Assembly: GCF_003732265.1 (NCBI RefSeq)
Contig: NZ_MOBK01000002.1
Coordinates: 248,001 to 312,000, forward strand
Source of the DNA: Pseudomonas brassicacearum
Lineage (GTDB): Bacteria; Pseudomonadota; Gammaproteobacteria; Pseudomonadales; Pseudomonadaceae
DNA length: 64,000 bases
Reading direction: 5' to 3'
The notes beneath the pieces are model-generated. The model searched no databases, was not told the DNA's origin, and was given only the letters and a program-made list of their open reading frames with translations. Of the stretch, positions 19,206-28,980 are shown one piece after another; within the stretch, counting starts at the first letter, position 1; every line of letters starts with the position of its first letter. A program made the position numbers and the translations under genes.

Positions 19206-19388
19206 TTACTCGTCAGCGCCCTTGTCGATCACTTTACGGCCACGGTATACGCCTTCTGGCGATACGTGGTGACGCAGGTGAACTTCACCGGTGGTTTTTT
19301 CTACAGACAGGGTGCTAGCCTCGAGAGCGTCGTGCGAACGACGCATGTCACGGGCGGAGCGGGATTTTTTGTTCTGCTGAACAGCCAT
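19206..19388 (-). CDS. rpmF: 50S ribosomal protein L32
   Basis: This 60-aa basic protein ([20 protein letters not shown]) is ribosomal protein L32. It lies 13 bp after yceD and 4 bp before plsX, as in most proteobacteria. The zinc-binding cysteines found in some L32 proteins are absent, which is the usual gammaproteobacterial form. Confidence 0.97.
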
Positions 19389-19401
19389 AATTGATTAACT
19401 C

Positions 19402-19929
19402 CTAAACGTTTGGGTCACGCTTTAACTGCGCCAATACACTGAACGGGTTGGACCGCGTTACCTCGTCCTCGCTCGGTTCGGGCTCATCGAGACCCGCCGG
19501 CTGCTGGCATTCTTCCGGATGATGAGCAGGCACAATGGGCAAGGCGAGCAGAAGCTCCTCCTCGATCAGTGACTGCAGATCCAAAGGATCTTCGCCCAGT
19601 TCCAGCACGTCATAACCTTTCGGCAACGACTGGGTATTCGCACCCTCCTTCACCACAGCATAACTGCATTCGCTATGGATCGGCAGGGTGACCAGCTCAA
19701 GACAACGCTGGCAAACCATTTTGACTTCGGTGTCGATAAAGCTGTGAATGACCACAGATTTACGTTCATCTCGTTCAAAAACGAATTTAGCCTGCACCGT
19801 ACCGACAGTGTCGGAAAGCGGGTCGCAGAGTCTCTCCAAATCGGCCAGCAGCAGTTCACCTTGAAGGGTGGTGCCACGGTCAGCCAATTTGCGCGGGTCA
19901 ACGTGAGGTGGAATCGGGTCATTCAACAT
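19402..19929 (-). CDS. yceD: YceD/DUF177 family protein (23S rRNA accumulation protein)
   Basis: This 175-aa protein belongs to the YceD (DUF177) family, which in other bacteria is needed for normal 23S rRNA levels. It has the conserved CQRCLELV and an acidic middle (LELGEDPLDLQSLIEEELLLALP). I start at ATG 19929 (MLNDPIPPHVDPRKLADRG). A frame extending to 19953 would begin inside the promoter spacer. No Shine-Dalgarno is seen before the ATG. The gene heads the yceD-rpmF-plsX operon. Confidence 0.9.
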   Translation of the reverse strand: MLNDPIPPHVDPRKLADRGTTLQGELLLADLERLCDPLSDTVGTVQAKFVFERDERKSVVIHSFIDTEVKMVCQRCLELVTLPIHSECSYAVVKEGANTQSLPKGYDVLELGEDPLDLQSLIEEELLLALPIVPAHHPEECQQPAGLDEPEPSEDEVTRSNPFSVLAQLKRDPNV

Positions 19930-19938
19930 AGGCGCAGC

Positions 19939-19966
19939 ATTATAGGGATGCACCCAGCCATGTCAA
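19939..19966 (-). promoter_or_regulatory. Consensus sigma-70 promoter of yceD-rpmF-plsX
   Basis: On the minus strand a perfect TTGACA (19966-19961) and perfect TATAAT (19944-19939) are separated by 16 bases. The expected start of transcription, about 19929-19933, falls 0-4 bases before the yceD ATG, so the message would have almost no leader. Confidence 0.8.
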
Positions 19967-20035
19967 AGGAAATTCAGCCCTGTCCGTCACTTGCAAGCCT
20001 CCGCTAGAATTCGTGCCTGACTTTTGGAGTTGCGC

Positions 20036-20614
20036 ATGCTGCCTTTATTACTCGCTTCAAGCTCGGCGTATCGCCGGGAATTGCTGGCCCGCTTGCAGCT
20101 GCCGTTCACCTGCAGCTCGCCGGATATCGACGAAAGCCACCGACCGGGCGAGCCGGCTATCGAACTGGTCAAACGCCTCGCCAAAGAAAAAGCCCAGGCA
20201 CTTGCGGGCAGCCATACCGCTCATCTGATCATCGGCTCCGACCAGGTCGCAGTACTCGGCGACCGCATTATCGGCAAACCCCACACCTTCGAAAAGGCCC
20301 GCGAGCAACTGCTGGCCTCCAGCGGCGCCAGCGTGACTTTTCTCACCGGCCTGGCGCTGCTCAACAGCCAGACCGGCGAATGCCAGGTCGATTGCGTGCC
20401 GTTTACCGTCAACATGCGCACCCTGGATCAGGCACGCATCGAACGCTACCTGCGCGCCGAACAGCCCTACGATTGCGCTGGCAGCTTCAAGGCCGAAGGT
20501 TTGGGGGTGAGCCTGTTTCAAAGCACCGAAGGCCCTGACGCCACCAGCCTGATCGGCCTGCCGTTGATTCGCCTGATCGACATGCTGCTGGCCGAAGGCG
20601 TGCAAATTCCCTGA
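20036..20614 (+). CDS. Maf-family nucleotide pyrophosphatase (YceF type)
   Basis: This 192-aa Maf-like protein hydrolyses noncanonical or methylated nucleoside triphosphates. It shows the family motifs LASSSAYRRELL, SDQVAVLGDRIIGKP and FKAEGLGVSLFQ. The ATG at 20036 has TTGGAG eight bases upstream; a TTG at 20024 would add four residues. It is divergent from yceD, the usual YceF position, so the m7GTP pyrophosphatase subgroup is more likely than the dTTP/UTP subgroup. Confidence 0.92.
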   Translation: MLPLLLASSSAYRRELLARLQLPFTCSSPDIDESHRPGEPAIELVKRLAKEKAQALAGSHTAHLIIGSDQVAVLGDRIIGKPHTFEKAREQLLASSGASVTFLTGLALLNSQTGECQVDCVPFTVNMRTLDQARIERYLRAEQPYDCAGSFKAEGLGVSLFQSTEGPDATSLIGLPLIRLIDMLLAEGVQIP

Positions 20615-20618
20615 CCAT

Positions 20619-20648
20619 AAAAAAACCGGCCACGTAGGCCGGTTTTTT
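20619..20648. terminator. Bidirectional terminator between maf and sppA
   Basis: AAAAAACCGGCC and GGCCGGTTTTTT form perfect arms with a five-base loop. It serves the convergent maf (+) and sppA (-) genes. Confidence 0.92.
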
Positions 20649-20662
20649 ATGCCGCCACCGAA

Positions 20663-21652
20663 TCAGCGCATCGATGGACCGTGAAAGCCCATCCACATCG
20701 CCAACTGCTCGGCAACGCTGGCGCCGAGCTTTTTCGAGAAGCGATCGAACGGCGATTCCTGAACAGTGAAGTCCACCAGTTCTTTCTCGCCAATCACGTC
20801 ACGAGCCACCGAACTGGCATTGCCCAGACCATCGATCAGACCGAGCGGCAGCGCTTGCTCACCGTTCCAGACCAACCCGGAGAACAACTCCGGATGCTCT
20901 TTGTCCTTGAGGCGATCGCCACGACCCTTCTTCACGCTGTTGATGAACTGCTGGTGCGTAGTGTCCAGTACACCCTGCCAGAACTGAGTTTCCTCAGGCT
21001 TCTGCGGCTGGAACGGATCGAGGAACGACTTGTGCTCGCCCGACGTATACGTCCGGCGCTCCACACCCAGCTTCTCCATGGTGCCGACAAAGCCGTAGCC
21101 GGCCGCCGTCACACCAATGGAACCCACCAGGCTCGCCTTGTCGGCGTAGATCTGGTCTGCCGCACTGGCGATGTAGTAAGCGCCGGAAGCGCCCAGGTCC
21201 GAGATCACCGCATACACCTTGATCTGCGGATGCAAGCCACGCAGACGGACGATTTCGTCATACACGTAACCCGACTGCACAGGACTGCCACCCGGGCTGT
21301 TGATGCGCAGAATGATGCCTTTGACCTTATCGTCCTCGAAGGCCGCGCGCAGGCTGCCGACGATGTTGTCGGCGCTGGCCGACTCTTTGTCGGCGATCAT
21401 GCCAACCACGTCGATCAACGCCGTGTAGTTGGAGCTGCGAGTCGCACTCTTTTCCATATCCATCAGCGGCGTGAACAGGATCAGCGCCACAAACAGATAC
21501 ACGAACGTCAGCAACTTGAAGAAAATCCCCCAGCGACGGGAGCGACGCTGTTCCTGCACGCCGGCCAGCAGGGTTTTTTCCAGCAGCTTCCAGCTTTTTT
21601 CGTCACCGCTCTCTACGCTCGCCTTGGCGGGCGCTTTCCATTCGTCGGTCAT
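20663..21652 (-). CDS. sppA: Signal peptide peptidase SppA (36K type)
   Basis: This 329-aa inner-membrane serine protease degrades cleaved signal peptides. It has one transmembrane helix at about residues 43-62 and a periplasmic ClpP-like S49 domain. By comparison with the short SppA of Bacillus, Ser157 (LGASGAYYIAS) and Lys208 (GEHKSF) should form the catalytic dyad. It lies 24 bp after the HAD phosphatase gene in the rluC-HAD-sppA operon. Confidence 0.92.
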   Translation of the reverse strand: MTDEWKAPAKASVESGDEKSWKLLEKTLLAGVQEQRRSRRWGIFFKLLTFVYLFVALILFTPLMDMEKSATRSSNYTALIDVVGMIADKESASADNIVGSLRAAFEDDKVKGIILRINSPGGSPVQSGYVYDEIVRLRGLHPQIKVYAVISDLGASGAYYIASAADQIYADKASLVGSIGVTAAGYGFVGTMEKLGVERRTYTSGEHKSFLDPFQPQKPEETQFWQGVLDTTHQQFINSVKKGRGDRLKDKEHPELFSGLVWNGEQALPLGLIDGLGNASSVARDVIGEKELVDFTVQESPFDRFSKKLGASVAEQLAMWMGFHGPSMR

Positions 21653-21676
21653 GACATCTACCCCAGCAAAAACCTG

Positions 21677-22339
21677 TTAAGCCCGCTGATTCAGCCAGGC
21701 ATGCAATTCTGAAAAACGATCAATGGCCAGTGCCGGCTCGAACAACTTCAACGCCTCGATCGATTGCGCGCCGTAGCTGACCGCCACCGAATCCATGCCG
21801 GCGTTGCGCGCCATCTGCAAGTCGAAGGACGAATCGCCCACCATAAGCGCCTGCTCGGGGCGGACCTCGCAATGCGCGAGAATCTGCTCAAGCATCAGCG
21901 GATGCGGTTTGCTGGCGGTTTCGTCGGCGGCGCGGGTGATATCGAAATAATCTTCCCAACCGTGGGATTTCAACACCCGATCCAGCCCGCGACGGGCCTT
22001 GCCGGTCGCTACAGCCAGATGATAACCCTCGGCACGAAACGCCTCCATCGACTCGACGACACCTTCGAACAACGGCGAAGGCACCGCCTCGGCGGCGATG
22101 TAGTGATCGGCATAGTGCTGACGGAACGCTACAAGCTCGGTATCGCCAATCTCGGGATACAAGGTGCGAATCGCCTCAGGCAAACCCAGGCCGATGATGC
22201 CCTTGACGGCAAAATCATCGCGCAACGGAAATCCGGAGCGCTCGGAGGCAACATGCATCGCCTCCACAATCCGACCAATGGAGTCGGCCAACGTGCCATC
22301 CCAATCGAAAACCAGCAGCTTGTAATCAGATTGGCGCAC
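21677..22339 (-). CDS. HAD-superfamily phosphatase (subfamily IA)
   Basis: This 220-aa protein has the HAD motifs [10 protein letters not shown] (nucleophile Asp), [13 protein letters not shown], and [17 protein letters not shown]. It resembles phosphoglycolate phosphatase-like enzymes, but the substrate cannot be deduced. A GTG start at 22339 overlaps the end of rluC by 14 nt, which signals coupled translation. In pseudomonads this HAD gene always lies between rluC and sppA. Confidence 0.9.
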   Translation of the reverse strand: MRQSDYKLLVFDWDGTLADSIGRIVEAMHVASERSGFPLRDDFAVKGIIGLGLPEAIRTLYPEIGDTELVAFRQHYADHYIAAEAVPSPLFEGVVESMEAFRAEGYHLAVATGKARRGLDRVLKSHGWEDYFDITRAADETASKPHPLMLEQILAHCEVRPEQALMVGDSSFDLQMARNAGMDSVAVSYGAQSIEALKLFEPALAIDRFSELHAWLNQRA

Positions 22340-23288
22340 TCAGTCGCTCCACGGTCTTGGACCACATCTCATCCACCGGCGCCTGCAATTTCAGCTCGCT
22401 ACCATCCGGCAGCGGCACGGTCAGCATGTAGGCGTGCAGGAACAGGCGCTTGCCGCCCAGATCACGGATTTCCTTGCTGAAACCTTCGTCGCCATACTTG
22501 GTATCGCCGGCAATGCAATGCCCGGCGTGCAGGGTATGGACGCGAATCTGGTGAGTGCGGCCGGTGATCGGCTTGGCTTCGATCAAGGTGGCAAAGTCGC
22601 CGAAGCGGCGCAGGACCTTGAACACGGTCACCGACTCTTTCCCCTCCTCCTCGTCGACTTCGACCATGCGCTCACCGGAGCGCAGATTGCTCTTGCCCAG
22701 CGACGCACGGACCTGCTTGATCGAGGCCGCCCAGTTACCGCGGACCAGCGCCATGTAGCGCTTGTCGACGCCATCACCGCGCAATGCCGTGTGCAAATGG
22801 CGCAACATGCTGCGCTTCTTGGCGATCATCAGCAGACCGGAGGTATCACGGTCGAGACGGTGAACCAGTTCGAGCTCCTTGCAATCGGGACGCAACTGAC
22901 GAAAGGCTTCGATCACCCCATAGGTCAGGCCGCTGCCGCCATGGACCGCGATGCCGCAAGGCTTGTTGATCACGATCAGCGCTTTGTCTTCGAAGACAAT
23001 AGAGGCTTCGAGGCGTTGCAGCAGGCCCAGGGCCAGCGGCACCGGCTCGTCGCGCTCAGGCACGCGAACCGGCGGCACGCGCACGATATCGCCCGCCTGC
23101 AGCTTGTATTCGGGCTTGATCCGACCTTTGTTCACACGCACTTCGCCTTTGCGCAAAATGCGGTAAATCAAGGTCTTGGGCACGCCTTTGAGCCGAGCGA
23201 GAAGGAAGTTATCAATACGTTGGCCGGCATATTCCGGCGAGACCTCCAGCAGTTGTACGGCTGGGGTCGAAGGGGTTGTAGTCGTCAT
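22326..23288 (-). CDS. rluC: 23S rRNA pseudouridine(955/2504/2580) synthase RluC
   Basis: This 320-aa protein has an N-terminal S4 RNA-binding domain ([23 protein letters not shown]) and a pseudouridine synthase domain with the catalytic aspartate in [11 protein letters not shown]. RluC modifies three uridines of 23S rRNA. It is divergent from rne, an arrangement shared with E. coli, and leads an operon with the HAD phosphatase and sppA. Confidence 0.95.
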   Translation of the reverse strand: MTTTTPSTPAVQLLEVSPEYAGQRIDNFLLARLKGVPKTLIYRILRKGEVRVNKGRIKPEYKLQAGDIVRVPPVRVPERDEPVPLALGLLQRLEASIVFEDKALIVINKPCGIAVHGGSGLTYGVIEAFRQLRPDCKELELVHRLDRDTSGLLMIAKKRSMLRHLHTALRGDGVDKRYMALVRGNWAASIKQVRASLGKSNLRSGERMVEVDEEEGKESVTVFKVLRRFGDFATLIEAKPITGRTHQIRVHTLHAGHCIAGDTKYGDEGFSKEIRDLGGKRLFLHAYMLTVPLPDGSELKLQAPVDEMWSKTVERLSAPI

Positions 23289-23317
23289 GGCGCGGATGAT
23301 AACAATTTTTTATGGAA

Positions 23318-23346
23318 TTGAAGCACTTAATCATTGCTGCTATAGT
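23318..23346 (+). promoter_or_regulatory. Probable rne promoter
   Basis: TTGAAG (23318-23323) and TATAGT (23341-23346) are separated by 17 bases. Transcription would begin near 23353, about 636 nt before the rne start codon. Confidence 0.72.
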
Positions 23347-23352
23347 CGCGAA

Positions 23353-23988
23353 CGCCGCCAAAAGCGGCCTGGACAGCGGACCAACGGTCAAAAACCGGCC
23401 CTGACCAACGCAATTCACCAGGACGCGAGGCCGTCCTACGGGGCTTTCGCTACGTAACGGTGGAGTTTGCAGCTGTAACGAGCGCAGGTGACATGAGGCC
23501 TGAATCAAGCCGCAAAGCAGAGTTTTAACTCGCCTTGCGAGCCAATATTCACGGCCAGTTCACAAAGTGCAGTCAGCCACGAACGACCCTGAGCGAACGC
23601 TTCGGAAACAACGCCTAAATTAGCCATGATGCGTGACCTCCCCCTTCGGAGCTCACGGTAAATGCCAACCCGCTGCGGATTCTGCGCGCGGCAGCACCCG
23701 AATTATCAGGGATACGTGTAGGGTGGAGATGCACAACCGCTGGACTGTGTAGCAATAGGCTTTATCAAGACGCTTCATCTCGTCCACAGCCGCTGGTTGA
23801 TTCCTCCTCCTGACTGAGTGCTTAAGTAGCCACAGCAAGCAGGACGCGTACGTCGCGACACCGGCCCAATTGGTCGGGGTTCGCTAGACACTGGAGTGGC
23901 CAACCACTCCTGACGCACCTGACACCGACCGTGAGAAGTCGTGTGTGCCGAACGCCGTTTCCGGCAGCCCGGAAACCGACGGTACTAC
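23353..23988 (+). promoter_or_regulatory. Long 5' untranslated leader of rne
   Basis: This stretch of about 636 bases has no gene-sized ORF. It holds several hairpins, including GGAGTGG/CCACTCC (23893-23910) and GTTTCCGG/CCGGAAAC with a CAGC loop (23957-23976), the latter 12 bases before the rne ATG. In E. coli the 361-nt rne leader lets RNase E shorten the life of its own mRNA through hairpins in the leader, so a similar feedback role is likely. Short ORFs are also present: MRPESSRKAEF at 23493-23528 preceded by GCAGGTGA, MMRDLPLRSSR at about 23627-23662, and MHNRWTV near 23728. Confidence 0.6.
23493..23528 (+). CDS. Possible 11-codon upstream ORF in the rne leader
   Basis: ATG at 23493 follows AGGTGA by four bases, a good Shine-Dalgarno spacing, and the frame MRPESSRKAEF ends in TAA. 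No family is recognised. It may be translated to influence leader structure or RNase E feedback, or it may be chance. Confidence 0.25.
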   Translation: MRPESSRKAEF

Positions 23989-26900
23989 ATGAAAAGAATG
24001 CTGATTAACGCAACTCAACCCGAAGAGTTGCGTGTTGCACTGGTAGATGGCCAACGCCTCTACGACCTGGACATCGAATCCGGTGCACGCGAGCAGAAGA
24101 AGGCCAACATCTATAAAGGCCGGATTACTCGCATCGAACCAAGCCTTGAGGCTGCCTTTGTCGATTTCGGCTCCGAGCGCCACGGCTTCCTGCCCCTCAA
24201 AGAAATCTCCCGCGAATACTTCAAGAAAGCCCCCGAAGGCCGCGTCAATATCAAGGACGTCCTGAGCGAAGGCCAGGAAGTCATCGTTCAGGTCGAAAAA
24301 GAAGAACGTGGCAACAAGGGCGCCGCCCTGACCACCTTCATCAGCCTGGCCGGTCGTTACCTCGTTCTGATGCCGAACAACCCGCGTGCCGGCGGTATCT
24401 CCCGTCGCATCGAAGGTGAAGAGCGCAACGAACTGCGTGAAGCCCTGAACGGTCTGGTTGCCCCGGCCGACATGGGTCTGATCGTGCGCACTGCCGGCCT
24501 TGGCCGCAGCAGCGAAGAAATGCAGTGGGACCTCGATTACCTGCTGCAACTCTGGACCGCCATCAAAGAAGCTTCGCTGGATCGTTCCGCGCCATTCCTG
24601 ATCTACCAGGAAAGCAACGTGATCATCCGCGCCATCCGCGATTACCTGCGCCAGGACATCGGCGAAGTGCTGATCGACAGCGTTGAAGCCCAGGACGAAG
24701 CCCTGACCTTCATCCGCCAAGTGATGCCGCAGTACGCCAGCAAGATCAAGCTGTACGAAGACAGCGTTCCGCTGTTCAACCGTTTCCAGATCGAAAGCCA
24801 GATCGAGACCGCTTTCCAGCGCGTCGTTGAACTGCCTTCCGGCGGCTCCATCGTTATCGATCCGACCGAAGCCCTGGTGTCCATCGACATCAACTCGGCG
24901 CGCGCCACCAAAGGCAGCGACATCGAAGAAACCGCCCTGCAGACCAACCTTGAAGCCGCCGAAGAAATCGCCCGTCAGTTGCGCTTGCGCGACATCGGCG
25001 GCCTGATCGTCATCGACTTCATCGACATGACCCCTGCCAAGAACCAGCGCGCCGTGGAAGAGAAAGTCCGCGAATGCCTGGAAGCCGACCGCGCTCGCGT
25101 GCAAGTCGGTCGCATCTCGCGCTTCGGCCTGCTGGAAATGTCGCGTCAGCGCCTGCGTCCATCCCTGGGCGAAAGCAGCGGCATCGTTTGCCCGCGTTGC
25201 AACGGCACCGGCATCATCCGTGATGTTGAATCGCTGTCGCTGGCGATCCTGCGCCTGATCGAAGAAGAAGCCCTGAAAGACCGCACCGCCGAAGTCCGCG
25301 CACAAGTGCCGATCCCGGTGGCCGCGTTCCTGCTCAACGAAAAACGCAACTCGATCACCAAGATCGAACTGCGCACCCGTGCCCGCATCGTCATTCTGCC
25401 GAACGATCACCTCGAAACGCCGCACTTCGAAGTTCAGCGTCTGCGCGATGACAGCCCGGAAGCCGCCGTCGGCCAGTCCAGCTACGAAATCGCTGCTGCC
25501 GCTGCCGAAGTCGAAGAAGTCCAGCCAGCCGCTGCGACCCGCACCCTGGTTCGCCAGGAAGCCGCGGTCAAGACTGCTCCGGCCCGTGCCAACGCTCCGG
25601 TTCCGACCGAAGTCGTCGCTGCCGCGCCAGTGGCCGCACCGGTTGCCGCGCCTGAGCCAAGCCTGTTCAAAGGCCTGGTGAAGTCGCTGGTCAGCCTGTT
25701 CGCGACCAAGGAAGAGCCCGCTGCTCCGGTTGTGGTTGAAAAACCAGCGACCACCGAGCGTCCGCCGCGTAACGAAGAGCGTCGCAACGGTCGTCAGCAG
25801 AGCCGCAACCGTAATGGTCGCCGCGATGAAGAACGCAAGCCTCGTGAAGAACGTGCACCCCGTGAGGAACGTGCACCGCGTGAAGAGCGCGCACCTCGTG
25901 AGCCACGCGAAGCCCGCGAAGAAACCCCGGCCGTAGCCCGCGAAGAACGTGCTCCACGTGAAGAGCGCGCACCTCGCGCCCCACGTGAAGAACGTGCACC
26001 GCGCGCTCCACGCGAAGACCGCAAGCCACGTGGCGATCGTGAAGAGCGTCCGGTTCGTGAACTGCGCGAGCCTCTGGATGCCGCTCCTGCCGCTGCCGCC
26101 GCGACGGCTGTCGCTGAAGAGCGTCCGGCTCGCCAGCCACGTGAAGAACGTGCTCCACGCCCACCGCGTGAAGAACGTCAGCCACGTGCAGAACAAGCCG
26201 CTGCTGCAGTCTCTGAAGAAGAGCTGACCTCCAACGAAGAGCAGCTGCCGGAAGACGGTCAGGAAGGCGCTGAAGGTGATCGTCCACGCCGCCGCTCCCG
26301 TGGCCAGCGTCGTCGCAGCAACCGTCGCGAGCGTCAACGCGACGCCAACGGCAACGTGATCGAAGGTTCGGAAGAATCCGAAGGTAACGAAGCTGGCGAA
26401 AGCAACGAAGCGCCAAGCACTGCTGATCTGGCCGCCGGCCTGGCTGTTACCGCAGCCGTTGCCAGCACCGTGATCAGCGCGCCGGCTGAAGCACAAGCTC
26501 ACGAGCAAGCTGAACGCGCCACGGCGTCTGTTCAGGAAACCGCTCCGGTTGAAGCGCCAGTGGTTGAAGCAACGACTCCGGTCGAAGCAACCGCAGCTCC
26601 GGAAATCGAAGTAGCTCCGGTTCGCGAAGCGTTTGTTCGTGAAGAAGCCCAAACCGTGGTTGAAGCGGCTGTCGTCGCCGAGCCAGTGGTTGCTGCCGAG
26701 CCTGCTGCCGAAACCGTCACTGAAACCGTGACCGAAGCTGTCCGCGAAGTTCGTGAAGAACAAACCGCGTTCAACTGGGTTGCCGAGCCGGTTGCTGTTG
26801 TAGCGCCTGCACCGGTGGCTGAAGCTGAAGTGGCTGAAGCGAAGGTTTCCGAGCCAGTGGTTGTGGCTGCCGAACCTGCTCCAGTCGTTGAAGCACCGGC

Positions 26901-27228
26901 TCCGGTTGTTGCCGAAGTGGCTGAACCAGCCGTTGAAGCAGCCCCGTCCAGCGCCCTGACGCCAAGCGGCCGTGCGCCGAACGACCCACGTGAAGTGCGT
27001 CGTCGCAAGCGTGAAGCCGAACGCCTGCAGAAGGAAGCCGAACTGGCTGCCGCTGCTGCACCGGTTGAAGCGCCTGCTGTCGAACCGGCTCCGGTTGTTG
27101 CTGAAGTGGTCGAAGCGGCACCTGTTGCCGAGTCGGTCATCGAAGAAGCACCGAGCTCCGTTCAGGAAGCCGTAGAGCAACACGAACAAGCCCAGGAAAA
27201 AGAGCACGAGCCTAAACCCCTCGTCTAA
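23989..27228 (+). CDS. rne: Ribonuclease E
   Basis: RNase E is the endonuclease at the centre of the RNA degradosome. This 1079-aa protein has an S1 domain (about 35-120), a 5' sensor/RNase H region and DNase I-like catalytic part with Mg ligands in [10 protein letters not shown] and IVIDFIDM, and the zinc-link CPRCNGTG near residue 400. After about residue 515 it becomes disordered: an Arg-rich block with repeated EERAPR units (25825-26048), an acidic part, then a long Ala/Val/Pro/Glu tail with a conserved-looking segment ([21 protein letters not shown]). ATG 23989 matches the family start [17 protein letters not shown]. The C-terminal arm should bind RNA and degradosome partners. Confidence 0.97.
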   Translation: MKRMLINATQPEELRVALVDGQRLYDLDIESGAREQKKANIYKGRITRIEPSLEAAFVDFGSERHGFLPLKEISREYFKKAPEGRVNIKDVLSEGQEVIVQVEKEERGNKGAALTTFISLAGRYLVLMPNNPRAGGISRRIEGEERNELREALNGLVAPADMGLIVRTAGLGRSSEEMQWDLDYLLQLWTAIKEASLDRSAPFLIYQESNVIIRAIRDYLRQDIGEVLIDSVEAQDEALTFIRQVMPQYASKIKLYEDSVPLFNRFQIESQIETAFQRVVELPSGGSIVIDPTEALVSIDINSARATKGSDIEETALQTNLEAAEEIARQLRLRDIGGLIVIDFIDMTPAKNQRAVEEKVRECLEADRARVQVGRISRFGLLEMSRQRLRPSLGESSGIVCPRCNGTGIIRDVESLSLAILRLIEEEALKDRTAEVRAQVPIPVAAFLLNEKRNSITKIELRTRARIVILPNDHLETPHFEVQRLRDDSPEAAVGQSSYEIAAAAAEVEEVQPAAATRTLVRQEAAVKTAPARANAPVPTEVVAAAPVAAPVAAPEPSLFKGLVKSLVSLFATKEEPAAPVVVEKPATTERPPRNEERRNGRQQSRNRNGRRDEERKPREERAPREERAPREERAPREPREAREETPAVAREERAPREERAPRAPREERAPRAPREDRKPRGDREERPVRELREPLDAAPAAAAATAVAEERPARQPREERAPRPPREERQPRAEQAAAAVSEEELTSNEEQLPEDGQEGAEGDRPRRRSRGQRRRSNRRERQRDANGNVIEGSEESEGNEAGESNEAPSTADLAAGLAVTAAVASTVISAPAEAQAHEQAERATASVQETAPVEAPVVEATTPVEATAAPEIEVAPVREAFVREEAQTVVEAAVVAEPVVAAEPAAETVTETVTEAVREVREEQTAFNWVAEPVAVVAPAPVAEAEVAEAKVSEPVVVAAEPAPVVEAPAPVVAEVAEPAVEAAPSSALTPSGRAPNDPREVRRRKREAERLQKEAELAAAAAPVEAPAVEPAPVVAEVVEAAPVAESVIEEAPSSVQEAVEQHEQAQEKEHEPKPLV

Positions 27229-27240
27229 CTCCTAGGCCAT

Positions 27241-27277
27241 AAAAAGCCCCGCTTGGTCACCCAGGCGGGGCTTTTTT
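27241..27277 (+). terminator. Rho-independent terminator of rne
   Basis: AAAAAGCCCCGC and GCGGGGCTTTTTT arms with a 12-base loop lie 12 bp after the rne stop. T-runs on both strands make it potentially bidirectional. Confidence 0.92.
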
Positions 27278-27298
27278 ATGCCTCTCTGAACATCACCG

Positions 27299-27403
27299 CA
27301 AATCCCCTGTGGGAGCGGGCTTGCTCGCGAATGCGGTCTCTCATTCAACATTTTTGTTGGCTCATCCACCGCATTCGCGAGCAAGCCCGCTCCTACAGGG
27401 GAT
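27299..27403. repeat. REP pair (inverted), family 1
   Basis: AAATCCCCTGTGGGAGCGGG, followed by CTTGCTCGCGAATGCGGT, and its inverted copy surround about 30 bp. It lies between convergent rne and mocA. The outer AAATCCCC/GGGGATTT extends the symmetry beyond the REP core. Confidence 0.9.
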
Positions 27404-28000
27404 TTATGCAGGTCTGAAGGTCAGTGATTCAGGCACATCGACGTCCCATAACACTCCGGGATCATCCACCACCACTTCAACCACCCTACCCTGCGCAAAC
27501 AGCGGCTTGGCCCCGCGATCACCCGACAACCCCATCAACCCCGGTCCAAAACTGCGACCAAACCCCACCGGATGCCCAAACTCTCCTCCCAGCACCGGCA
27601 CGCTGATCGCATCATCGGCCACACCCGCCAGCACGCTCTCAACCGTCGATGGCAGGATAAACGGCATATCCCCCAGCACAATCAACCAGCCATCCAGCTG
27701 CGGACACGCCGCCACACCCGCCGCAATGCTGTCGCCCATGCCCGTCGAGTCGATCAACGCAATCTCGCAGCCATACGCTTGTGCCATGCGAATCACCTGC
27801 GGGCGATCTTCAGTCGTCACCAGCACACGCTTACCCAGAGAAGCCGGCAAACTCACCAACACCTGCTCGATCACCGAACGAACCGCGCTGTCGCGCCCCG
27901 TGCAGTCGGCCAACAACTTGTCTTTCTCAGCCCCGGCGACCTGACGAAAACGACTGCCCTGCCCGGCCGCAAGCACAATGACGCCGATGGATTCACTCAT
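27404..28000 (-). CDS. MocA-like molybdenum cofactor nucleotidyltransferase
   Basis: This 198-aa NTP-transferase-3/MobA-like protein begins IGVIVLAAGQGSRF, has a LGDMPF metal-binding motif and HPVGF, the signature of MocA/CoxD-neighbour cytidylyltransferases. MocA attaches CMP to molybdopterin to make the MCD cofactor used by xanthine dehydrogenase-family enzymes. It overlaps the XdhC-like gene by 4 nt and lies in the operon of a molybdenum hydroxylase, which makes maturation of that enzyme its likely job. Confidence 0.85.
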   Translation of the reverse strand: MSESIGVIVLAAGQGSRFRQVAGAEKDKLLADCTGRDSAVRSVIEQVLVSLPASLGKRVLVTTEDRPQVIRMAQAYGCEIALIDSTGMGDSIAAGVAACPQLDGWLIVLGDMPFILPSTVESVLAGVADDAISVPVLGGEFGHPVGFGRSFGPGLMGLSGDRGAKPLFAQGRVVEVVVDDPGVLWDVDVPESLTFRPA

Positions 28001-28980
28001 ATAGCCTCCTGCAACGGCTTCTTTTGCTTCAGTTCGACGCCGTTCTTGATCGCCACAATTTCGGCCATCAGTGACAAGGCGATTTCCGCCGGACTGTGGC
28101 TGCCAATGTGCAAACCGACCGGGCCATGCAGACGCTTGATAGCGTCTGGCGACAAGCCCAGTTCGGCGAGGTTTTCCCGGCGCTTGAGGCTGTTGACCCG
28201 CGAACCCAGCGCACCGACATAAAAGGCCTTGGAGTCCAGGGCCGTGAGCAGCGCCATGTCATCCAGGCGAGGATCGTGAGTCAGGGCGACGATGGCCGTG
28301 CGTTCGTCAGTCTGAATGTTCAGCACCGCCTCATCCGGCATGCCCGAGACAAAACGACCGTGCTGCTCTTCCCAGCCGTAGACAAACTCGGTGCGCGGAT
28401 CGCAGATCAATACTTCGAAATCCAGCAACCGCGCCATCTCGGCGACGTAACGGGACAATTGCCCCGCGCCGATCAGCAACAGGCGCCAACGCGGGCCATA
28501 AATCGCGCGCAACGTGGTGCCGTCAAAACTCAACACATCGGATTTGCTCGCTGACTGCACGACGACTTCACCGGTCGCAATATCCAGCGAACGAGCGACG
28601 ATTTCATGAGCCTCACAGCGCGCCAGCAATTCGGCCACCCAATGCGGATCGCCGACCCGCTCCTCGGTCAGGCGCAGCGTACCGCCGCAGGGCAAACCGA
28701 ACCGCGCGGCCTCTTCGCGAGTGACGCCGTAGGTGATCAACTGCACCGGCGGCCCGTCCGCCGGGATACGCCCGTCGTGCAACCGGGCAATCAGGTCATC
28801 CTCGACACAACCGCCCGACACCGAACCGATCACCACGCCATCTTCACGCAAGGCCAGCATGGCGCCAGGTGCCCGGGGCGCGGTGCCCCAGGTCTGGACC
28901 ACGCTGTACAGCACCACCCGCTGACCGGCGCGGCGCCATTCGAGCACGCTGCGCAGGACATTCAGATCGACGCTGTCCAT
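27997..28980 (-). CDS. XdhC/CoxI-family molybdenum hydroxylase maturation protein
   Basis: This 327-aa cytoplasmic protein has the XdhC/CoxF N-terminal domain (TWGTAPRAPGAMLALREDGVVIGSVSGGCVE would be its core; here at about residues 25-55) and a C-terminal Rossmann domain (LLLIGAGQLSRYVAEMA). XdhC proteins bind and sulfurate molybdenum cofactor and hand it to the apoenzyme. I start at ATG 28980, which overlaps the stop of the large-subunit gene as TGATG and fixes translational coupling. Confidence 0.88.
   Translation of the reverse strand: MDSVDLNVLRSVLEWRRAGQRVVLYSVVQTWGTAPRAPGAMLALREDGVVIGSVSGGCVEDDLIARLHDGRIPADGPPVQLITYGVTREEAARFGLPCGGTLRLTEERVGDPHWVAELLARCEAHEIVARSLDIATGEVVVQSASKSDVLSFDGTTLRAIYGPRWRLLLIGAGQLSRYVAEMARLLDFEVLICDPRTEFVYGWEEQHGRFVSGMPDEAVLNIQTDERTAIVALTHDPRLDDMALLTALDSKAFYVGALGSRVNSLKRRENLAELGLSPDAIKRLHGPVGLHIGSHSPAEIALSLMAEIVAIKNGVELKQKKPLQEAI

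Noticed and set aside
25825..26048. Short direct repeats that could look like CRISPR
   Set aside because: They are in-frame coding repeats (EERAPR) of RNase E with no unique spacers.
23884..27207. A 1107-codon open frame antisense to rne
   Set aside because: Its composition (very rich in Phe, Arg, Gly, Ser) is the mirror of RNase E codon bias in a GC-rich gene. The plus-strand frame is a clear RNase E, so this is a shadow.
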